Part shown: in pieces, positions 25,633 through 35,281 of the stretch | Layout of the letters: the number at the start of each line of letters is the position of its first letter | Position numbering within the stretch: position 1 is the stretch's first letter | Assembly: GCA_014529385.2 (NCBI GenBank) | Contig: CM043944.1 | Span: forward strand, 170,866,240-170,930,239 | Source: Adiantum capillus-veneris | Taxonomy: Eukaryota; Streptophyta; Polypodiopsida; Polypodiales; Pteridaceae | Direction of reading: 5' to 3' | Length of the DNA: 64,000 nucleotides | Notes under the pieces: model-generated | Told to the model about the DNA's origin: nothing | Databases searched by the model: none | Seen by the model: only the letters and a program-made list of their open reading frames with translations | Position numbers and translations under genes: made by a program

Positions 25633-25842
25633 CTAATTCTTTGGAATCTCCACATCCCCATCGTCAATATCTATTTGAAAATCCTTGGGATCCTTCCCAT
25701 CCACAGAGCAACCCACAGAAACGCAGTACTGAGAATTTCCTTTACTGTGCAAGCAAGCTCCTTTGCCATTGAAAGGGGACGCATCACACGGGAAATATCG
25801 ATCACATTATCGAGAGTAATGTTGCCATTGTGCTTGATGTTC
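25633..25842 (-). pseudogene. RPL12: Ribosomal protein uL11 (RPL12) retrocopy, C-terminal half
   Basis: Minus-strand sequence reads [16 protein letters not shown], then [17 protein letters not shown], then in a shifted frame [16 protein letters not shown] and DGDVEIPK followed by a stop at 25,633. This matches the C-terminal half of eukaryotic uL11, a large-subunit protein at the GTPase-associated centre. There are no introns and one frameshift, so it is a dead processed copy. The N-terminal half is missing here but a matching piece lies on the opposite strand about 0.8 kb away. Confidence 0.9.
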
Positions 25843-26628
25843 TTAAATGTATAAGGAGAAGGAAGAGGAATTTGCATGTTGAAAACCAGCTAAGAGCTCA
25901 TGGGGCACACTAGCATGGAGAAAAACCTTGTTACCAATGCTAGGATTGAGGGGCAAGCAAAAGAAGAAGAAAGAGGCAATCGAGTGCTGCAACAGCTTGC
26001 ATGGTCAGATTAATAGGATGAATTCTGACAATACAATTATGAGAGTAGCCAACAATCACGAGGAACATTCTGCAGTATAACAATGTCATAAATGCAAATG
26101 ATGGCATCTTTGTTGTTTTTGTCAATCGACTTTATCATTGTGGTATTGATTATGCATTAAATGGGCAGGAATTTGGCTGTCAAAGCTCTCCCTCTTCGAG
26201 ATTACAAAGGGAGATAATTGTTGCACAAAACTCAGAGCGGATTAACAAGTCCCTTAGCACTAATCATGAGCAGCTCCAGTTGTCTTCAGAGGCTGTGTTC
26301 ACACCAGAGCACAGGCGCCCACCACAGCAGTATTCATTCTTGAGCAAGGATTATAGCACGTTAAGCTACTATGTTAGTCCCGCGAGTAGCAGTAGCTGCA
26401 ACAATGCATTCATCTTCTTTCTATCGCGCTCGAGATCCTTGAGGGCTTTGATCACAAGGGCAGCGATGCTAATTGCTCCCCTACTTCTAGTCCTACTCCA
26501 GTTAAGCGTCACCATTGAGGGAGCCACCCGTAAACTCCACTAGATGGTAGACATGAAGCTAAGTGATGCATGCACCCACGATGAAGATGCAATGCTGATA
26601 AAGAAAGGGCAGCAAGAATATGAGGAGG
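25843..26628. other. Spacer between the two uL11 halves, no recognised gene
   Basis: Small ORFs on both strands (for example 26280-26543 plus) have no recognised motif. I see no ribosomal or repeat sequence in it. Confidence 0.4.
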
Positions 26629-26860
26629 TGGTTTTTGTTCGTTTAACAAGATGGGAAGATGGAGTTGACTCTTCATTGGCGCCCAAGATCGGGCCTCTAG
26701 GTATGTCGCCCAAGAAGGTATGAGAGGACATCGCCAAGGAGACTACCAAGGACTGGAAGGGCCGGCATGTTATTGTCAAGCTCACTGTCCATATCGTCAA
26801 GCCAAGTTCGTTTTCGTCCCTTCCACTATCTGCAAGGGATCCAATTTGGATGGCATCCCT
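26629..26860 (+). pseudogene. RPL12: Ribosomal protein uL11 (RPL12) retrocopy, N-terminal half
   Basis: Plus-strand frame reads EVVFVRLT, then [17 protein letters not shown], a TGA stop, EDIAKETTKDWKG and VIVKLTV. After a frameshift it continues YRQAKFVFVPS. This is the N-terminal half of uL11. It carries an internal stop and a frameshift. Its orientation is opposite to the C-terminal half at 25,633-25,842. The poly-C/(CT)n tract at 26,921 follows soon after its last recognisable codon. Confidence 0.9.
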
Positions 26861-26918
26861 ACTGATTCTCTCCTAATTTCTTTCTGTTGCTTTTGCTTAT
26901 GCTCCCGCAACCCTACAT

Positions 26919-26920
<2 letters not shown>

Positions 26921-26997
<77 letters not shown>
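26921..26997. repeat. Poly-C followed by (TC)n
   Basis: 28 C residues (26,921-26,948) run straight into about 24 TC units. Confidence 0.95.
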
Positions 26998-27000
<3 letters not shown>

Positions 27001-27232
27001 GAAAGATAAACATTTTCTGAAATAACTATGCAGCATCCAACATCAATAGGAGATAATTTAACATCAATACAGTATGTCTATCTGAACGGGTGCAAACCTC
27101 ACAATTAAAAAGTGTCATTCTTTGCACTCTTACATCATCAAGAATGTGTTATCGTAGCCTACAATGTATGTATGCAGCACCCCCCAACCTCATACTGCAC
27201 TACAAAGGAGAAGGTTGCAAGACTGCACTGAC

Positions 27233-27566
27233 CTATCTTTTTTTGAAACCATACTTCTTACGTTCATAGAACAAATCAATTTCGGCACTGCTAAGGGTCA
27301 CAATTTTGGGGCAACCATCTCTATCCTTCTCCTGTTGTGTGCACTCTTTGTAGTAGTAAGAATCAGAAATGCCAGCACTAGCTCCGCAGATGACGCATTG
27401 CTTTTGGAAGGAGTCATAATTGCACTCATCTCACACTCAAACCAGAGTATAGGGGTGCACGTATGAATCACAAATCACGCACTTGCCATCGCACTTCTTG
27501 CAGAGTTGCCCTATAGATGTTCGTCTGCTTGTGACACATTATCAGAACAGGATGATGCTTCACCAT
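27233..27566 (-). pseudogene. PHF5A: PHF5A/Rds3 splicing-factor (SF3b) retrocopy
   Basis: From ATG at 27,566 the minus strand reads [14 protein letters not shown]. After a frameshift it reads [21 protein letters not shown], two stops, then [18 protein letters not shown] and [20 protein letters not shown]. It ends [13 protein letters not shown] at 27,233. This is the small, highly conserved PHD-like zinc protein of the U2 snRNP SF3b complex. The span (334 nt) equals the 110-residue gene plus stop with about one base added. It has no introns, so it is a processed pseudogene. Confidence 0.92.
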
Positions 27567-27605
27567 GGTTGCTTGTGAGTGCCCGCTTGCCTCGTGTGTG
27601 CTGAG

Positions 27606-28513
<908 letters not shown>

Positions 28514-28566
28514 GCATTAGGGGAATTTTGAGGTCATTTTTGTGCCTTTTAGCGTGTAGAGAGAGA
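28514..28566 (+). repeat. Left terminal inverted repeat
   Basis: Starts GCATTAGGGGAATTTTGAGG and is complementary in order to 38,281-38,335. About 50 bp with a handful of mismatches. It is preceded by nine G residues. Confidence 0.88.
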
Positions 28567-28895
28567 GTGGTCTCAACCAATGGTTGAAGAGCTTCCGTTA
28601 CGGAACCTCTATTTTTGAAAACTCACAAAAAAAAGCAAATATTCTATCTTTACCGCAACTTTGAGCTGGTAAATAGCAATGTAAACAAGTAAAAGTGCAA
28701 AGGCATTCAATAGCTGTCGCTTTTAGAAAGACGTACTTCTCATATTATATTGTTTTCATTTTGCACGTCGTCATCATAAAACAACGTTTGGATTCTATCT
28801 CATGATCTTTTCCAGATTTGAACCGTTTTTTGCACATTCTGCTTATTCTTCTCTTGAACTCAGGCTAAACTTCTCTGCTCATTTCTTTTTTCACC

Positions 28896-30200
28896 ATGGA
28901 ATCTTCATCACGATCAAAACGACCAAGAACTTCCATTGAAGCCATTGTCACTTACAACACGACTGATCAAAATGGAGAATGGATTCCAATAACTATACAC
29001 AAAGGAACGTGGATACTGATGCAACAGAACAAGAGAATAAAGTCTTCCACCAAAAGCTCTTTCTTGGCGGGATGGAAGGGTATTGTTAAAGATTTCAGCT
29101 TTGGCGACAACAAAAAATCAATCAAAGAGGTGTTGGTGCAGCATGTGTACATGCATAAAGATCTGCATATTGACTCAAAGAATTCTGCTTTGCCATTACA
29201 TAGACCAAACTGTAAGTCTCTTAACTTAAATTCTTATTTGTAATGCATGTTGTATAAGGTTATTTGTTGTACAGATTTGTATCCTTCAAACATTATGGAA
29301 TGGCAGCCAGTAGAATGTGTTATAAATATTCTGGATGTGTGTCATGGATCAATTGGTGAAGAAATATACAAGGGAAGGACTAAGGGTTCATTGGCAGAGA
29401 ATGGAATATTCTTCTTTGACCATTATTATGTTCCACCTAGAAGGACTGGAGAACTTGGAGCCACAACCAAGCTAGACTTGCCTGATTTCAAAAGTGGAGA
29501 ATGGTCACTCCCTAGCTCAAATACAAGTGAGGGCTACAGGTGCAAACTGTTTTGTGAGATTCAAAAGTGTTTGAAAGCAAACATAGCAAGCAAACAGAGT
29601 AGAATTTCTATATTCATGCCCATTACAGTTTTTGTAGACTTCTTCTCTAATGCTGAAGTCAGAAAATCTAGAACAATGTTTTCAGTGAAGACTTTAGACT
29701 CAGCAAATGTACTTGAATTTGTGGATGAGGGTTGGAACACCAAAATAGTGAATGGAATCACTTGTAATGTGCAAGCTGGCTCAATTGCTTGCAAATACAT
29801 GATAGGGACACAAAACTTCATTATGTCATTTTATTACAGAAGATGGCACTATGTTGGTGGTCAGCTAACTCCACTTGATCAAGACATGGAGGACTTCATT
29901 GACAGCCCAATAGAAGACATTGATATATGGGTAAACATTGAGCATCTGTCAATTGTAAAGATAAGAGGCATGTGTAGCTTACATCAATTGAGATTGGACC
30001 TACAAAATGATGAAATTGAACTGTCCACAACATTCTGCTTTCAAATAAATGGTGGAAAGGTAACTGTTATCCCTAAAAGTCTCTTGTTCTCTTATTGGTT
30101 CTTTATTTAACTTGGGCTGTTTTTGTAGGTATCAAAAAGGAATGAAAAGAGGCTACAGTGCAAGGACATCTTCGATGGCATTGTACATTTGGTGCCTTGA
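28896..30200 (+). CDS. Gene A: BAH-domain-like protein (390 aa, 3 exons)
   Basis: Exons 28,896-29,211, 29,275-30,059 and 30,129-30,200 join in frame at GT-AG introns of 63 and 69 nt. The start is the first ATG after the TIR region. The N-terminus is basic (SRSKRPRTS). Residues about 40-150 have the layout of a bromo-adjacent-homology domain: GIVKDFSF, then KEVLVQHVYMHKDL, then LYPSNIMEWQPVECVINILDV, then FFFDHYYVPP, matching the V-x-W-Y/F-x-R-P-E, N-E-L-F-x-S and V-x-x-I-x-x-K-C-x-V pattern. BAH domains bind nucleosomes and modified histone tails. The rest is unrecognised. No internal stop. It ends 429 bp from the end of convergent gene B. I infer nuclear chromatin binding; the BAH call is a fold-level resemblance. 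Confidence 0.6.
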
Positions 30201-30224
30201 ACATCCTTTAAGGCAATTTTCTAA

Positions 30225-30628
30225 CACATGACCTGCAAGGATCTTATTTTGTATCACATGACCTGCAAGGATCTTGTTTTGTATCACATGACCTGCAAGG
30301 ATCTTATTGAAATAAATATCTAAAAGGATCTTTATTTTGTTATTGAAATGCAACTTTTCCAAACATCAATGATTTTACTTCAATGATTTGATTTTGTAAC
30401 AGAGTCTTAAAACAAGGTGATCAAAATGTATTCAATTTCAAATATTTGCAATTACATAGACAATTGGATACAAGTGGGAAGCTTGATACAAGTGGGCTAC
30501 AATTAGATACAAGTGGGAAGCTTGATACAAGTGGGCTGCAAAAAGCTTGATACAAGCTTGATACAAAGGGCTATAGAATAGACAATTGGATACAAGTGGG
30601 AAGCTTGATACAAGTGGGCTACAAAAAG
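30225..30628. repeat. Two short tandem repeat clusters between genes A and B
   Basis: At about 30,228-30,308 a 30-bp unit (cacatgacctgcaaggatct...) occurs three times. At about 30,470-30,625 the phrase gatacaagtgggaagcttgatacaagtgggct recurs with variation. Both lie in the spacer where the A and B transcripts converge, and may hold their 3' ends. Confidence 0.75.
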
Positions 30629-32725
30629 CTAGAATAGTTTTCTGCCAGGAGTTTTCCTGTCCCTAGGGGTTGGTGCTTTTGCAATGGGCTCTTTTGTCCT
30701 GGGAGATTTTCTTGTGGGCTCTTTGGCAGGAGGGCTTGAGGGCTGCTTCCTCTTTCTCTTATCATCCATCTCTTCACTTGCCTTTTCCTGCTCACCACTC
30801 TCTTCTTCCTCTTCACTTCCCTTTTCCTCTTCTAGTTTTGCTTTCCCCTTTGCCTTTTCTAGCTTTGCTTTCCCCTTCTCTTCAGCATCATCATCTTTAA
30901 ATACCTCTTGCAGTCGTCCATTTGCTTCAATCATATACTTGATAATCTTTGCTCTTGTCAACCATACATGGTTCTCACTATAGCACTCTCTGTTGATCTA
31001 TACATGGCAATAGAAAGCAAGTTTTAGGAACAATAAAATGAGAAAAAATACATCTAGCAAATATGAAATATGCTATACTTCTATATTCTGATTGTCATTG
31101 CAGTATATGAAGTCCAAGAGGAGCTTGGAATTTGTCACTACCCTCCATCCACATGAATGGCTTTCAGGCTGGATTGGAACCTGCAACTCATTACATGTAT
31201 TTATGGGAAAAAATATTTGAGGATAATCCATTGAATTGAACAAAGCATAAAGAATTCCAACCTTCACAACTGAAAATTGGATTTCAGTCAGCATCTTTGG
31301 CATGGGTGGACAATTCTCCAGTGTCTCTATAAATCTTGTAGCAACACTGTCCAAAATTCTTTATTAAAAATATGTGCTTGAGGTTCTACTTGTGGTTTAC
31401 AAAATGTGTCTGCTACTATACTTACAATTTTGCTTGACCATGTACTCCAGCAAGAGAATTGACAAAGTAGCATTTTCTTTTCACAATATCAATTGCAATT
31501 AAACTCCAATGTGAGCTATAAAAACAAGCCTCAGTTAGCCTTCTAACATGAATTAGTAAATTCTCTTCACAAGGTGTAGGTAGGAAACTTACCTCTCATG
31601 ATAAGGAATCAAGAAAATTTCACAGATTTCCAAGTCCACATGAATCAACCACTTTGTGAGCTCTCTAATATTTGTCTCTGTCCTGAGAAAGTGGGAGATA
31701 GAAGGGTCTAAAAATTCCACCTTTTGTTGAAAGTCTGGCTCATATGTATGCATCATTAACCTGGTACAAGATATTGTTATATAAAGAGTTCTTGCTATAA
31801 ACAAAAATACATAGGAAAACAAAAACAACTTGAGGCATGTGATAAGGAGTGGAGAATTCATCTCCTTGGTCCAGTCCTTGAGAATTTCCAAGGTCTCAGA
31901 GTCAAGTGAATTGTAATCCTCCCTAGGATCCTCCTCACTGAATAGAGCGACAACAAAACCAGTAGGATTGACACTCCTCAAGAGGGGCACTAGTTGAGGT
32001 TCCAACAGGTCAAGCTCCTTTCTCTCTGCAATTTCCTTGTCTTCCTTTGCTCTCTTTTTCCTTTCCTTTTCCTCTTCTTCAGTAATATCAACTACTCCTA
32101 CTTCAGGCTCCTTGGGCTTCCTCCATGGAGGAATGTTGAGAATATTAAAGGCCTTAATATCATGCATAGGGACAGGCTCCAACATTCTTGAAAACCTATA
32201 TCTCAGCCTCCTGAGAGTGATCATGTCTTTGTCCATCAAAGTAGCCCTATGGGCATGAGTTGCACAGATATAGGCATCTTGGAAAAGCTCAATCATAAAG
32301 TCCTCAGAAGCCTCCTGGATACATGCCAATGCAGTTCTAGTCCACCTCATGTCAATCTTGTACTCCTCTGCAACTTGTCTGCATAGTCTTTGGAAGGGCA
32401 GTTTGGGAATTGCAAGACTGATGGCCTTTATGGCCTTCCTTATCTCTCTTAGACATTTGACCCCCTGCTTGAACTTTCTCTTTGTAAGGAGAGGCTTAAG
32501 CTGCACTGGCTTGAAAGCTTTCCTCTGATGTGTAGTTTTTCTTTTGCTTGGTTGAGGGTCAGGTGTGCTTGGTTTAGGGTCCTTCCTATGAGATGTGCTC
32601 TTCTTTGGTTTGGAAGTACCAGCTGAAGCTTTGCTAGGCTGAGCTTCTTCTTCATCTTTGGATAGAGGCTTATCAACCGGCTTATCAACCTTCCTTGCAG
32701 TCTTCTTGGTCCTTGCCATCTTCAA
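30629..32725 (-). CDS. Gene B: histone H3 domain fused to Ulp1/C48 cysteine protease
   Basis: Inferred exons: 32,725-31,830, 31,760-31,593, 31,515-31,426, 31,346-31,262, 31,180-31,079, 30,997-30,629. They join in frame with no stop (about 569 aa; 592 aa if the 69-nt intron at 31,829-31,761 is kept). Translation may begin at the second Met (32,719), giving MARTKKTARK, the H3 tail with K4, R8 and K9. After a Lys/Ser/Pro-rich linker, residues about 88-178 form a complete H3 fold: LREIRK, KLPFQRL, loop DMRWTRTA, ACIQEASEDF, ELFQDAYICATHAHRATLM, KDM. The C-terminal half is a Ulp1-like protease: IFLIPYHE then HWSL (His 31,511), VNSL (Asn where Asp is usual, 31,460) and VPIQPESHSCGW (Gln 31,171, Cys 31,153). 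The tail is Glu/Lys-rich. Such proteases cleave SUMO or related modifiers. I know of no host protein with this fusion. Confidence 0.85.
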
Positions 32726-33781
32726 AAGGGATAGGAATGATTGTTACACAACAAACATTAGTAAAAAAAGTAAACGATGTATATTTAGTGGCACACATTT
32801 CGGTACATAGTGGAACACATTGCGGTGACACCCCGTACGCGAAATCACAAAGGGACCAATGTCCTCACACTTATGGTGATCGCGCACGGGGTGACGGAGC
32901 GGTACACAGAGGCGGTGACACTTCGTACGCGAAATTGCGAAGGGAGCATAGTCCTCTCACTTACCAACTTCGCACACGGGGTGACGGGAGTCCCAAGCGG
33001 TGAAAACCTCTTAAACCTCTTGAGACACATATTGTATGCATGGTGAAAATAGTGGCACACATTGCGGTACACATCGTAAACATGATCACACTTGTGGACA
33101 TAGTGGAACACATTGCTTTGAAACTCCGTACGCGAAATGACAAAGGAGGCAAAGTCTTCTCACTTACGAATATCGCGCACGGGGTGACGGTCAAAGCGCT
33201 CGAAGTTTTGGGTTGTGGAAGTGCGAGAACCGGGTAAAACCTCCTTCAAAATGCCCTTAGTTTGGGCTCTGAGGAGGTTTATATAGGGTGCATGGTGCAA
33301 GTCCCTAGGCGCATAAAAACTAGCCGTTGGACCAAACTTTGAGGCGGCAACCGATTTGCACACCCCCCGAGGCGGCGTTTTTGGCCATAAAAGGAACCTA
33401 CCCAACCCGTTTTTTCGCTTATTGTCATTCACAAGGCTTCGAAATTAAGCCTCCAACCCTCCAAGCGACACCCGTGCGCGATTTTCGGGGACGTCAACCT
33501 CTTCCTAGCAATAGGAAATCGCGTACCAAGTGTCACTCTGTGCGCGTAGTTAGTGAGTGCCGAGTTTCTCTTAACTTCTCAAAGTTCGCATAGCAAGTGA
33601 CAAACTTAGCATGTCACAATTTTATGTAATTCTTTTTTGCTTGCGCTTAATTTGTGCGCTTAATTTGCTTGACAATTTTATGCTTTTAATTTGTTTGTAA
33701 ACTTGATATAAAGAAGGGTGGTTAATGTCTTGATAGACTTCTCTTTTCTCTTTTTCAGCTGAGCATTTGTGGATTGTCATA
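32726..33781. promoter_or_regulatory. Divergent spacer of genes B and C with four palindromic units
   Basis: Four units have inverted arms about 18 bp long around a 30-40-nt loop. Arms lie at 32,825-32,842/32,880-32,897, 32,915-32,932/32,970-32,987, 33,118-33,134/33,173-33,190 and, more diverged, 33,466-33,483/33,516-33,536. The arm consensus is GTGACACCCCGTACGCGA, with the partner TCGCGCACGGGGTGACGG. The spacer is richer in CG than its neighbours. A TATA-like tttatataggg lies near 33,279. Position and symmetry suggest a bidirectional control region or protein-binding array. Confidence 0.75.
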
Positions 33782-35275
33782 ATGGATACAGAGGATATAC
33801 AAGAGACCGCTGATGACAGGCTGATGTCTTTTCTTTACAAAGTTAATGAACTTACAAGATTTCAAAGTGTCAAACAGATTTTTAATGCTGCCTTTGATCT
33901 TCAAGCACTTGTGGATGGCTTCTCTACACAAATTAGTGACTTGAAAGAGATATATACAGAATTGATCAGAGATCACAGGCTTGACAATCTTGTTCATTTT
34001 GTTGATATATGCAAAGCAGGTAGCTTGTCAAGGACAGGTATTGCAAAGAAGTGGTCAAGCCTTCATCCAGACTGGCAAAAGATCATAAAGCCTTGCAAAT
34101 TTCATGGTAATATGCATTGCCAGTTGGTAGATTATGACCTTGGACTTATCATTTTCTTCAGTGTACTCCCAACACCAGAGGGCAAAGAGATTCCAAAGCA
34201 GATTTCCCAGGCTGAGGAGGACTAGGAGAAAGAGGAGATAGAGATGGAGTTCCATGAAGAGGAAGAGAAGCTACAAAGCACTGAGATGCTGGACATTGCA
34301 AAATTTAAAGCAGAAAACATCACTAAAGTGGAGAATGTTGACATTGAGGATGAAGATGTTGATCCTTTGCATTGCACAACAACATTTCCCACATACAAAG
34401 TTAACAAAAAGGAATATGTCTTGCTGAATGACATTCAACATCTTTTTGATCTAAGGGAAGATTATGCTTTGGCAGTTTTGGCTGAGTGGGGATCTAATGA
34501 CATAGGATTTATTGATTACTCACCTTGGCCCTTAGCAGTCTTGGACACAGAGGCAGAAAATTTTATTGACAGCTCAAGTGTTGGAAAGCATGTGCAGGAC
34601 ATTGTTCTGAGATATGAGCAACAGGGTGTACCTTCTGAAGAGGAGTTCAATGAGATCCAGAAAAGGCTTAAAATAGAGCATATGGGAGAGGAAAAGACCA
34701 GAGATTATGAAGTAAGGACAACTAGATCCATTGATATATGGGAACCTGCCTTGTTTGAGGAGGATGAGTCTCCTAAGGTATGTTAATGACCATTTTTCCC
34801 TATCTTATTAATGTGCTGAACAATTAACCAAGACATATTTTTGCAGATTGAAATACTGGACACAGACAAATTCCTTGGCAGGGGGAAGGGTTCCAGACCC
34901 TTAAATTTAGGAAGGAACCAGAGCTTGGGACACTTTATTGGGAAGCTCAACAAAGAGACTGTCATTATATTCCATAACAAGTTTACAAGAGAACCATTGC
35001 TGCCAATGCTTGCAATTAAAGCACTTGCAAAGGTTGTTGGTTCATATCAGCTTCCTCCAGGATTAGAGAAGTTAATATTGGTGGAAAAGGAGGAAGCCAT
35101 CAGAATTTTTGGATTCTTCCCTGGCCTTACTGGTTCTAGAGCTGGTTATTTTGCAACAATGGCATCCTATGTGCTTGCCCACTCTGGGGACCTCAAGAGA
35201 AAAATGATAGGCTACAATAAGCAGAAGTTTCTGAAGTTTAGGGGTGAAGTTGATGTACCTTCATCAAAAGACTGA
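33782..35275 (+). pseudogene. Gene C: unknown acidic protein, one in-frame stop
   Basis: Exons 33,782-34,777 and 34,847-35,275 join in frame (DESPK/IEILD) across a 69-nt intron, giving 474 codons. TAG at 34,223-34,225 interrupts the first exon; the same frame continues directly with EKEEIEMEF. The N-terminal third is helical (FSTQISDLKEIYTELIRDHR), the middle is acidic (VDIEDEDVD) and the C-terminal part is globular-looking (KETVIIFHNKFTREPLLPML, YQLPPGLEKLILVEKEEA). I do not recognise a family. Its stop codon lies 6 nt from that of gene D on the opposite strand. Co-location suggests an accessory transposition or chromatin role, which is inference. Confidence 0.7.
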
Positions 35276-35281
35276 CTTTGC

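Noticed and set aside
32845-33237. Small ORFs in the spacer between genes B and C
   Set aside because: They arise from repeated palindromic units in several frames and on both strands.
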